Positions 1 through 6,121 of a stretch of DNA of 64,000 nucleotides are shown here, one piece after another (position 1 is the stretch's first letter; each line of letters starts with the position of its first letter). The stretch is taken from the NCBI RefSeq assembly GCF_001544095.1, contig NZ_BCPT01000016.1, positions 1 through 64,000 of the forward strand, read 5' to 3'. Position numbers and translations under genes: made by a program. The notes under the pieces were generated by a model. It was not told the DNA's origin and searched no databases. It saw only the letters and a program-made list of their open reading frames with translations. The stretch is from Enterococcus casseliflavus NBRC 100478. GTDB taxonomy: Bacteria > Bacillota > Bacilli > Lactobacillales > Enterococcaceae.

Positions 1-198
1 TGCGTCAGGAAGTCCGAACGCTTCAAGCAACTCAGCACGTCCTAGCTTGTCAGCAAGGTGCAACACTCCCGACCACAGAACTGTCTTATACCCTTGGCTG
101 TTTTTGGCAAGGTATGTTGGCTCTAGGTTGTCAGCATGTTTCCTCATAGCTTGTCTGCTGATACCAAAAAGTTCAGCAAGTTCTTTTACTGTCAACAT
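1..198 (-). CDS. Partial HTH-containing plasmid protein (N-terminal 66 residues)
   Basis: An open frame of 66 codons starts at the ATG at 198 and runs off the left edge without a stop. The N-terminus MLTVKELAELFGISRQAM is a helix-turn-helix of the kind found at the start of DUF536/RepB-like plasmid proteins, followed by WSGVLHLADKLGRAELLEAF. A stop lies five codons upstream in frame, so the ATG is the only good start, although no strong ribosome site is close to it. A shortened copy lies at 1675-1834. The exact role is unknown; a DNA-binding function is inferred from the HTH only. Confidence 0.6.
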   Translation of the reverse strand, partial: MLTVKELAELFGISRQAMRKHADNLEPTYLAKNSQGYKTVLWSGVLHLADKLGRAELLEAFGLPDA

Positions 199-483
199 TT
201 GTTTTGGTTATCTATCCGTTGTCACAAGGGTGTCACCTCGTTTGTTTTTCTTTTAGTATACAGGAATCCGATCTAATAAACGAATTTCAATAAGATCCTT
301 TCTAATCAATTAGAAAATATTTTTCAAAAATGCATATGAAAAAAATATAATAAGCAACTATTTAGAGATTAGAGAGAAAAATGAACGCTAATAGTTTTTA
401 TCACTAATCGGTCGTAAGGTCCATGGTTTTCCATCCAAATTATGTTTTAATAATATTAAAATCATTTATGGAGAATACTTAGT

Positions 484-1440
484 ATGAAAATAGTGAAGCG
501 TATTTTATTAGCTGTAGTGACAATATGTGTTTTATTTTTAGGGATTATCTATTTTTTGGGGTATAAATTAAACATATATTTAGTACCACCATCCCCTCAG
601 AAGTATGTACAAGTTGCCCTAAATAACATGGACGAACTTGGGCTGTTCACTGACTCAAAAGAATGGGTAGAAACTAAAAAAAATACGATACAAGAAACAT
701 CAAATGCTAAAGATTATGCAGAAACAATCCCTAATTTAAAAAAGGCGATTAAAGTTGCAGGAGGCAAGCATTCGTTTATTGAAGATGAAGAAAATATGTC
801 AAAAAAAAGTATTGAAGAATATGTAAAACCCAAGGCAGAAGTCGAAAATGATATTTTAGTATTAACTATTCCTGCATTTACTGGAAGTGATAAAGAAGCC
901 GAAGAGTATACTACTATTTTAGAAACGGCATTGCATAAGAAAATTTATAAGTCCGTAATTGTTGATTTATGTGGAAATACAGGAGGAGATATGGCTCCTA
1001 TGATATTAGGTCTATCTGCCATATTACCAGATGGTAAATTATTTAGTTATGTAGATAAAAACAACGATTTAGAGCCTGTAACTCTTAAAAGTGGCGAATT
1101 AAACAGTAACATCTCAACAATAAAAATAAGTGATAACAAAAAAATAAAAAAAGTGCCGATTGCCATATTAATAGACAGTAATACAGGGAGTTCTGGCGAA
1201 TTAACCGCTTTGTGCTTTAAGGGGATCCCTAATGTTAAATTTTTTGGGTCTGATTCAGCAGGTTACACTTCTGCCAATCAATCTGTCTATTTATACGATG
1301 GATCGACATTACAAATAACTTCTGCTTTTGTAAAAGACAGAACAAATAAAATTTATAAAAATGTTCCTATTAATCCAGATGTTCGAACAAATAATAGCAA
1401 AAGTTCTGCAATAGAATGGATAAGATCTCAATTAAAGTAA
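484..1440 (+). CDS. S41-family peptidase-like exported protein
   Basis: A 318-residue protein with an N-terminal signal anchor (about residues 6-28) and a C-terminal S41/tail-specific protease fold. The core motifs are VDLCGNTGGD (about 160-170) and IDSNTGSSGELTAL with the likely nucleophile Ser near residue 237. The Lys that normally completes the Ser/Lys dyad is not obvious in the following FFGSDSAGYTS segment, so the catalytic mechanism may differ or activity may be lost. No PDZ domain is seen, and the protein is shorter than typical CtpA proteins. GGAG lies about ten bases before the ATG. It is monocistronic and ends at a strong terminator shared with a convergent small gene. The substrate is unknown. 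Confidence 0.8.
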   Translation: MKIVKRILLAVVTICVLFLGIIYFLGYKLNIYLVPPSPQKYVQVALNNMDELGLFTDSKEWVETKKNTIQETSNAKDYAETIPNLKKAIKVAGGKHSFIEDEENMSKKSIEEYVKPKAEVENDILVLTIPAFTGSDKEAEEYTTILETALHKKIYKSVIVDLCGNTGGDMAPMILGLSAILPDGKLFSYVDKNNDLEPVTLKSGELNSNISTIKISDNKKIKKVPIAILIDSNTGSSGELTALCFKGIPNVKFFGSDSAGYTSANQSVYLYDGSTLQITSAFVKDRTNKIYKNVPINPDVRTNNSKSSAIEWIRSQLK

Positions 1441-1443
1441 AAA

Positions 1444-1480
1444 AAACTTGCAAAGAAAAATCTTTGCAAGTTTTTTTTTA
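1444..1480. terminator. Bidirectional rho-independent terminator
   Basis: Arms ACTTGCAAAGA (1446-1456) and TCTTTGCAAGT (1461-1471) pair perfectly around an AAAA loop. A-rich and T-rich tracts flank the arms, so the site can end both the S41 gene on + and the small gene coming from the right on -. Confidence 0.85.
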
Positions 1481-1485
1481 CTTTG

Positions 1486-1647
1486 CTACTTGTGCTTTTT
1501 TCTTGCAACATGAGTAAATCCAATACTTAACCACCCGAAAAATAACACTAACCAAGTTGTACTATGTCTTGCTAGAAATGCGATTAAACTTAAAATAGCG
1601 ACAATAAAATATAAAAAATAATCATATTTTGAAAAGAATTTATCCAT
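1486..1647 (-). CDS. 53-residue two-helix membrane protein
   Basis: ATG at 1647 is preceded by AAGGTGG with seven to eight bases of spacing. The frame encodes 53 residues beginning MDKFFSKYDYFLYFIVAILS. Two hydrophobic stretches (about 10-25 and 32-45) are joined by a short polar loop, and the tail HVARKKHK is basic, which suggests a small integral membrane protein with a cytoplasmic C-terminus. It converges on the S41 gene and shares its terminator. I do not recognise a family; a bacteriocin-immunity-like or uncharacterised plasmid membrane protein are both possible. Confidence 0.55.
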   Translation of the reverse strand: MDKFFSKYDYFLYFIVAILSLIAFLARHSTTWLVLFFGWLSIGFTHVARKKHK

Positions 1648-1674
1648 AACTATTCCACCTTAAAGTTATATTTT

Positions 1675-1834
1675 CTATAATATATTCTCTTTTCTTAATG
1701 TTGGTCTATCAGTTTTTAGTCTTAGTATACGTGCAGCTGCTGTGTCAGGAACTTCGAACGCTTCAAGCAAATCGGGACGACCTAGCTTGTCTGCTGATAC
1801 CAAAAAATTCAGCAAGTTCTTTTACTGTCAACAT
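1675..1834 (-). pseudogene. Internally deleted copy of the HTH gene at 1-198
   Basis: Starting at ATG 1834, the frame matches the gene at the left edge (MLTVKELAE-FGISRQA) and then jumps to its distal part (LLEAFEVPDTAAARI in another frame), ending at TAG 1675-1677. In the longer copy the two sides are separated by 104 bp bounded by the 9-bp direct repeat TAGCTTGTC (43-51 and 147-155), which is present once here. The 104-bp loss shifts the frame, and translation would stop a few codons later. The leader upstream of both copies is also similar, so this is a duplicated and decayed gene. Confidence 0.7.
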
Positions 1835-1969
1835 TTGTTTTGGTTGTCTATCTGTTGTCAAAAGGTTGTCACCTCAGTTGCTTTTTTCTTTTAGTATACA
1901 TGAATTCGCTTTGCCAAGCGAAACCGATTGAATGCAGCAATCAAAGTAGAGGAACATGCAGTAAGAAAA

Positions 1970-2203
1970 CTACATGTTTTCTTCTAGTAATTTTAGTGTA
2001 TAGTCGTCCGCTATGATCTCACCTTGCATGATCAGCAGTAAATGGTCGAAAGGGATTTTTGTGGATTTACTGAGTCGGTTCAGTTCTTCCTCACTCTCGA
2101 TCCTTTCATAAATTTTTTTGGTTCGCTCGATTCGATCCCATTCTGTATTGGTCAAGTAGCGGGAAAGTTCATAGGTTAGCCGAGAATCCTCTGCACCGTG
2201 CAC
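1970..2203 (-). CDS. 77-residue hypothetical protein beside the addiction module
   Basis: GTG start at 2203, preceded by GAGGAGT about nine bases upstream. The product is charged and mostly helical, with an N-terminal EDSRLTYELSRYLTNTEWDRIERTKKIYERIE and a C-terminal half that includes KIPFDHLLLIMQGEIIADDYTLKLLEE. There are no membrane segments and no motif I can name. It is transcribed away from the Fst toxin locus immediately to its right. Genes of this size and composition are common on enterococcal plasmids, but I cannot assign a function. Confidence 0.5.
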   Translation of the reverse strand: MHGAEDSRLTYELSRYLTNTEWDRIERTKKIYERIESEEELNRLSKSTKIPFDHLLLIMQGEIIADDYTLKLLEENM

Positions 2204-2324
2204 AAGATCAACTCCTCTTTTTATGGATTATTATAAAGGCAATAGAAAATAAAGAAACAACTGATCACTTGAATTGTTCATGTTATACTCGTTAATGGCA
2301 ACTGCCCCGTGAGGGGGTGTAAAT

Positions 2325-2411
2325 ATGCTGGAAACTTTAATATCGCTGATTATCGCTCCACTATTCGTGGGTCTAGTACTCTTACTAGTTGATCGCTGGT
2401 TAGACGATTAA
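2325..2411 (+). CDS. fst: Fst/Ldr-family type I toxin peptide
   Basis: A 28-residue peptide, MLETLISLIIAP then LFVGLVLLLVDRWLDD, with a single transmembrane helix and a charged C-terminal tail. The IIAPLFVGLVL core is the signature of the Fst family, and GAGGGGGTG upstream acts as a ribosome site next to the direct repeat DRa. In pAD1 the Fst peptide inserts into the host membrane and kills plasmid-free cells unless RNA II blocks its translation. Gene size, repeats and the convergent antisense promoter all fit. The peptide differs from pAD1 Fst in sequence, so it is a family member rather than the same gene. Confidence 0.9.
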   Translation: MLETLISLIIAPLFVGLVLLLVDRWLDD

Positions 2412-2462
2412 CCGATAGTCGAAGCAGTTGCCTTCTGGCCCCAACGCTGGAGTCGCAACAGC

Positions 2463-2502
2463 GCAAAAAAAGCCCTCCTATTCGCAGTAGGAGGGCTTTT
2501 TG
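2463..2502. terminator. Bidirectional terminator shared by RNA I and RNA II
   Basis: Arms AAGCCCTCCTA (2470-2480) and TAGGAGGGCTT (2488-2498) pair perfectly, with A-rich and T-rich flanks on both sides. This is the position and form of the shared terminator in par loci. Confidence 0.9.
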
Positions 2503-2536
2503 GTGTAAACATGCTTGTTCTTTAATATCGCTTCGC
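2463..2536 (-). ncRNA. Antitoxin RNA (RNA II-like)
   Basis: A consensus-like promoter on the minus strand has -35 TTGATT (2566-2571), a 17-bp spacer and -10 TATAAT (2543-2548). Transcription would begin near 2536, read through complements of both direct repeats and end at the shared terminator, giving an RNA of roughly 74 nt. This matches the convergent antitoxin of Fst systems, which base-pairs with the toxin mRNA at DRa and DRb. Confidence 0.85.
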
Positions 2537-2542
2537 ACATTT

Positions 2543-2571
2543 ATTATAGCAAGAAATTTGGAAAAAATCAA
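2543..2571 (-). promoter_or_regulatory. Antitoxin RNA promoter
   Basis: TTGATT, 17 bp, then TATAAT on the minus strand. The match is strong, as expected for an antitoxin RNA that must be made in excess. Confidence 0.8.
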
Positions 2572-2636
2572 AATGCAGCAATCAGTACCAGTCATTTTTT
2601 CGTTCTGAAATTATTTGAAAATTGATATCGAAAAGA

Positions 2637-2678
2637 TAGGTCACATTTTCAACTTTCTATGGTCGAAAATGTGACCTA
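2637..2678. repeat. Perfect 14-bp inverted repeat
   Basis: TAGGTCACATTTTC (2637-2650) and its exact complement (2665-2678) are separated by 14 bases. No T-tract follows on either strand, so it is not a typical terminator. It lies in a gene-free stretch to the right of the addiction module. A protein-binding or structured-RNA role is possible. Confidence 0.6.
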
Positions 2679-2749
2679 CCTTAAAATTGACCAATCCCAT
2701 GCAGCACTAACGTTTTACTGATCTCGTTACATGTAGGAAGTTGTTTCCT

Positions 2750-2880
2750 AACCCCCCTATTAGTAAATGGGGGTTCACGGTCACTTCAGCTCGCACAGCA
2801 AGCTGAAGTGACACCAGAAAGGCTACAAGGATTTTTTGCTAGCGCAAAGATCCTACAGCGTCTGCACAGCAAACGCTGTA
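2750..2880. other. Cluster of four tandem hairpins
   Basis: Four stems follow each other in 131 bases: AACCCCC/GGGGGTT (2750-2775), GTCACTTCAGCT/AGCTGAAGTGAC (2780-2812), AGGAT...ATCCT with an inner TTTGC/GCAAA (2828-2854), and TACAGCGT/ACGCTGTA (2854-2880). The loops of stems two and four both contain GCACAGCA. None is followed by a clear T-tract. The region is gene-free and more GC-rich than its neighbours. It could be an origin-type site (single-strand origin, oriT) or a structured RNA; the sequence alone does not decide. Confidence 0.5.
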
Positions 2881-2970
2881 CGCCATTTCTCTTTTTAGCC
2901 ATAGCAAGCATTTTTTCTTTGAAACAATATAACGATTTGCAACGTTAACAGTTTTCAGGTTTCAACTTTT

Positions 2971-3141
2971 TTATAGAAAAAAATAAATTACTTGCGGCAA
3001 AATTAAAATGATAAAGGTAATCAAACTAATTACAAACAAGATTTTCCAGAATAACAGCTTTTCATTCTGATACATTTTAAAAAACAAGAAACATAAAACA
3101 ATTACAAAAATATCAAAAAAAACAAATGGTATAAGAGTCAT
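2971..3141 (-). CDS. 56-residue two-helix membrane protein
   Basis: ATG at 3141 is preceded by GGAAGGAAAC about eight bases upstream. The product begins MTLIPFVFFDIFVIVLCFLF and has a second helix near residues 33-54, with a short charged loop (KMYQNEK) between. It ends at TAA 2971. Size and layout resemble the 53-residue protein at 1486-1647, but I see no clear sequence identity. I recognise no family. It is cryptic membrane cargo, possibly part of an immunity or addiction function, but this is a guess. Confidence 0.5.
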   Translation of the reverse strand: MTLIPFVFFDIFVIVLCFLFFKMYQNEKLLFWKILFVISLITFIILILPQVIYFFL

Positions 3142-3455
3142 TAGCTTAGTTTCCTTCCAGTTACTAAATAGTTACCAGAAATATTAGCTGTAATTTCAAA
3201 CAAAACAGCTATTTTCTTCTTCATATTTTTTATCTCGCCTTATTTTCTTTTTTGGTTTTTGTCAATAAAATTTTAATACAAGGAAAATTTTATTGCAACA
3301 TAATTTTGTATCATATCTATTGTCATTTTTCCCATTTTCAGTAATACTATAATTTTAAATTTGAAAAAATTTCAGTGTAATCAGCATAGTGAATTACCTT
3401 TAAATAGAAACTAACCAAGCTCAAATATTTATTAAAAAGCGAAAGAGCATAAGGT

Positions 3456-3509
3456 AAACGCACCACTCTCATGTTGAAAGTGGCAAGATAGGCTGTGCCT
3501 ATTGCGTTT
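3456..3509. other. Possible three-way-junction RNA structure
   Basis: An outer stem AAACGCA (3456-3462) / TGCGTTT (3503-3509) encloses two hairpins. The first is CCACT...AGTGG (3463-3483), extendable with one mismatch, and the second is ATAGGC-TGT-GCCTAT (3488-3502). The three helices abut with almost no unpaired joints. No gene is convincingly encoded here: a 63-codon minus-strand frame over it has no ribosome site. Which strand is transcribed is not known. Confidence 0.45.
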
Positions 3510-3567
3510 TGAAGAAAATGAATGTGATACCACAGCATAGTTTTTAGCAGTTGTCAGGGAGTTGTTC

Positions 3568-3608
3568 AGAGACTACTCAAGTAGTCATTTTTGCGAAAAG
3601 TAGTCTCT
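3568..3608. repeat. Overlapping alternative hairpins
   Basis: AGAGACTACT (3568-3577) can pair with AGTAGTCTCT (3599-3608), or its inner GACTACT can pair with AGTAGTC (3580-3586). The two pairings exclude each other, as in attenuators. The site lies just past the stop of the minus-strand gene at 3648-4082 and could also serve as its terminator. Confidence 0.5.
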
Positions 3609-3647
3609 AGGTACCACCACCGATCGTCCTTTTTGAAAGACAAATTT

Positions 3648-4082
3648 TTACAAATACTTCGCAATCAGATCATTGTAAGTGAGCGATTCTGAATTTAGTT
3701 TTTCTTCTTTTGCTTTCTCTTTTTGATTATTAACGGGTCTTTTTTGTGATTTATTTTTTGCTTTTTTTCGCCGACTATTTGCCCATTTTCCTCTTTGTTG
3801 TGCCTTTACTTCTTTGTATTTTTCAGAATTTTCGAGATCAAAAATATCGACGTCCATCGTTTCTGCAAAACTAGTTGAATAAATTAAAAGTTCATCCAAA
3901 CGGTTTAAAAGTGCCCGCATTTGGATATTTTCTTTTGTCTTTAATCGATACAATTCCAAAATAATATAGCGAATTAAGGCACTATCCGTTGCCGAATCTT
4001 CCACTGCTAACAGTTCTTTTAATTCTTCTAATGCTTCTCTATGTTCAGGATCAATATAAATTTGCAGCCGTTCCTTTGTCAT
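3648..4082 (-). CDS. Ribbon-helix-helix-like basic plasmid protein
   Basis: A 144-residue protein. Its N-terminus MTKERLQIYIDPEHREALEE followed by a helical segment ending IRYIILELYRLK looks like a ribbon-helix-helix DNA-binding domain. The middle (about 60-95) is acidic and helical, and the region from about 95 to 130 is rich in Lys, Arg and Gln. Such RHH proteins often act in plasmid copy control, partition or conjugation regulation. The ATG has only a weak ribosome site (GAAGTG). It stands alone, with no operon partner. The family role is inferred, not shown. Confidence 0.55.
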   Translation of the reverse strand: MTKERLQIYIDPEHREALEELKELLAVEDSATDSALIRYIILELYRLKTKENIQMRALLNRLDELLIYSTSFAETMDVDIFDLENSEKYKEVKAQQRGKWANSRRKKAKNKSQKRPVNNQKEKAKEEKLNSESLTYNDLIAKYL

Positions 4083-4253
4083 TTGTTTTCACTTCTTTCA
4101 GTCTGTTTATTTTTTTAGTCGTATATTTTGCTACTTCTTAAGTATAATAAATATAAGCAATTAAAATATTCAGAAACAACGGTGCACATAATGTTAGTGG
4201 GTTTTGGTTGTGCTAAATACTTTAAATAAATCTTCATATTGTATTATCCCCCT

Positions 4254-4647
4254 CTATTTGTAACAACCGTCATGCATTTTACGAGCTTTATCTAAATGAT
4301 CAATAGGATTTATCTTATTTATTCCCTAGTCCATATTGTTTTCCATATGATATTCTAGATAGTCTAAATTATTAGTATAGTGAAGTTTATTCTCTTCTTT
4401 ACTTCTATTTAACGCCTCACCTATTGTATTAATAAATCTCGATCTTGGTTAACAAGATCATTTTTTAGAACCAAATATATATCCTGATTTCAATCACTGA
4501 CAACACATAGATTCTTCTTCTCTAACGAATCTATTATAAATTGAGATAGTTCATAATCGCTAGATATTAATTTATCCACTGTCAAATTTGCTGGATTAGA
4601 TACTAGTATTATAAATGTATTTTAAAGAAAACAAGTGTCTTCTTCAT
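4254..4647 (-). pseudogene. Decayed exported or lipoprotein-like gene
   Basis: A good start (GGAGGAG then ATG at 4647) opens MKKTLVFFK, which reads like a signal peptide, but a frameshift and TAA follow at once. Coherent protein then continues in other frames: ILVSNPANLTVDKLISSDYE, later NQDIYLVLKNDLVNQDRDLL, then TIGEALNRSKEENKLHYTNN and finally DHLDKARKMHDGCYK ending at TAG 4254. At least two frameshifts and two internal stops separate these pieces. The parent family is not recognised. It sits directly downstream of the small membrane gene at 4670-4855, so the two were probably an operon. Confidence 0.6.
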
Positions 4648-4669
4648 AACTATTACATCTCCTCCATCC

Positions 4670-4855
4670 TCAAAAATTTATACCAAAAAATAAGAAAACA
4701 AATGCAATATAAAGGAGGATTCCCCCTCCCAAAACAATAAAAAAGTAGAAAACATATTTAGTCGTTTTGCTAATATCATTCGCATTTCTTATCTTAATAC
4801 TAATAAAAATATAAAACCCTATGAGTATTAAAAGTGGTAGCATTTTGATCAACAA
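4670..4855 (-). CDS. 61-residue two-helix membrane protein
   Basis: TTG start at 4855 with AAGGAAGGA seven bases before it; the in-frame ATG at 4843 is the alternative. The product MLIKMLPLLILIGFYIFISI is followed by a polar loop (KIRNANDISKTTK) and a second helix to the C-terminus. It ends 22 bases before the start of the decayed lipoprotein-like gene on the same strand. No family is recognised. Confidence 0.5.
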   Translation of the reverse strand: MLIKMLPLLILIGFYIFISIKIRNANDISKTTKYVFYFFIVLGGGILLYIAFVFLFFGINF

Positions 4856-5378
4856 TTTTTATCCTTCCTTTGAGAAAATCATTTTGGAACTTTTTTTATG
4901 TTAACCGATATTATAATTTAAATTTTAATGATTATTCATACACATTATATTCGTCAAGTAAATCGCTATAATTAAAAACTAAGAGATATACTGTAACAAC
5001 TATACATAAAATAGTAATACATTTTGAAAATGGATCAACTTCAACGTTAAAGACACTTTTAATTATATTAGATAAATTAATCGCCAGAGTAACTCACATG
5101 GTTTCTTGAAAACTAAAAATGCGGCCGCAATCCTTTAAGAATTTACTATAGATCTACTCTGAAAAATAAAATAAATTCATTAAATTGAATTAAAACGTTT
5201 CTAAATAACACAATTTATTACACTTAAATCTTTTGATAAAGGTCTACATAAAGATTTACACCATTTTTCTGACAAAAATACTACCTGTCCAAATAATACT
5301 CATATTCCACCTGTAAACATTTTAAAAACATAAGAGAAAGCCTAGTATTCTTTACTCAGCTTTTATAGATACATATAT
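4856..5378. other. Gene-free AT-rich stretch
   Basis: About 520 bases with no convincing reading frame or RNA gene on either strand; frames are short and lack ribosome sites. The promoter for the small membrane gene at 4855 should lie at its left side. A lone GCGGCCGC octamer near 5123 stands out from the AT-rich surroundings. Otherwise I see nothing in it. Confidence 0.6.
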
Positions 5379-5693
5379 CTATACCTTCAATTCCTTCTTC
5401 CAACATTCATAAGACTCAACAGTTGCACTTTTTTTCATTCTCCTACAAATTCCACTAAACAATGACCACTTATAATCATCAAGAATGGCAGTACCTACTC
5501 CCCCTAATCCTAAGAAAAACAGTAAAAGTAAATATAAAAATAACATCATATTCGTCCATAACGATAAAAGAGTCAACAAAAGAGAAACTAAGCCTACTGT
5601 AACAAATGAAAAGAACAGAATACCATAATAAATCTTCAAAAGAACAGACCATTCTTTGATTCTATTAAGAGCAGATACCTCCTCCTCAATCAT
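5379..5693 (-). CDS. 104-residue membrane protein
   Basis: ATG at 5693, with GGAGG near the end of the coding start region weak and the gene placed three bases after the stop of the HTH gene upstream, so translational coupling is likely. Two long hydrophobic segments occur at about residues 19-42 and 48-68, the second Leu-rich, followed by a basic region SGICRRMKKSATVE. The two-gene arrangement HTH then membrane protein suggests the regulator and the membrane protein work together, perhaps in copy control, immunity or membrane stress. I do not recognise the family. Confidence 0.6.
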   Translation of the reverse strand: MIEEEVSALNRIKEWSVLLKIYYGILFFSFVTVGLVSLLLTLLSLWTNMMLFLYLLLLFFLGLGGVGTAILDDYKWSLFSGICRRMKKSATVESYECWKKELKV

Positions 5694-5696
5694 TAA

Positions 5697-5984
5697 TCAA
5701 TCCACCTGTTCCTTCTTCTTTTTAGGATCAATACTCTTTAAAAATCTCTCCTCCAACACCAATAAATGACGATAAACATCATCCATTGACCAGCCTGAAG
5801 AAAGACTAAGACAATACAAAAAATCACAAGGTAACGTCTTTACTTTGCGGTTTCTTGTTACCCAGCTTGCTACTGTACTCTGCTTATATCCATGTAACTC
5901 ACAAAATTGCTCTACTGTAAGACCTAACCGCGAAATAATAAACACATTGATCGGGTAGGGATATACAAAGGTATTGATACTCAT
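5697..5984 (-). CDS. Small HTH regulator downstream of repE
   Basis: I start it at ATG 5984 (MSINTFVYPYPINVFI), which follows GGGAGG; a longer frame upstream has no ribosome site. The 95-residue product has an HTH-like core LTVEQFCELHGYKQSTVASW followed by VTRNRKVKTLP and ends in KKKKEQVD. It aligns with the start of the protein at 40729-41298 (shared YP, FI, TV..F, T..SW..R.R, LP, SG.S..D). It lies 137 bases past repE on the same strand and is coupled to a membrane protein gene. A role in plasmid regulation is possible. Confidence 0.6.
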   Translation of the reverse strand: MSINTFVYPYPINVFIISRLGLTVEQFCELHGYKQSTVASWVTRNRKVKTLPCDFLYCLSLSSGWSMDDVYRHLLVLEERFLKSIDPKKKKEQVD

Positions 5985-6121
5985 AGTCAGAAAAACCTCC
6001 CACCATATTATTACGTTTGCAATAATAGTACTACTCTTTCTTAAGACCAGCAAGCAAGGCGGAAGAAAAAGAAGGAACGTATCATAGATATAATGTAATA
6101 GGCAATTTGCACCTTTTAATT
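5985..6121. other. Probable location of the replication origin (downstream of repE)
   Basis: In pAMbeta1 and related Inc18 plasmids the origin lies immediately downstream of repE. The corresponding interval here is this 137-bp gap. I see no textbook iterons in it, so this is placement by family knowledge rather than by a motif. Confidence 0.35.

Larger units (their letters stand above)
2297..2502 (+). ncRNA. par toxin mRNA (RNA I-like) of an Fst-type addiction module
   Basis: An extended -10 (TGTTATACT, about 2281-2289) precedes a transcript that would begin near 2297. Its 5' end GGCAACTGC (2297-2305) is complementary to GCAGTTGCC (2424-2432) just past the toxin stop, the long-range 5'/3' helix expected in this family. 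Two sequence blocks, GGTGTAAATATGCT (2316-2329) and CTTTAATATCGCT (2335-2347), recur on the other side of the terminator at 2502-2515 and 2520-2532. These correspond to the DRa and DRb repeats of the pAD1 par locus, where toxin mRNA and antitoxin RNA interact. Confidence 0.85.

Noticed and set aside
3347-3538. 63-codon frame on the minus strand
   Set aside because: No ribosome site before the ATG, and the DNA is better explained by the hairpin structures it overlaps.
5120-5130. GCGGCCGC octamer as a cloning scar
   Set aside because: A lone rare-cutter site can occur by chance; no vector sequence surrounds it.
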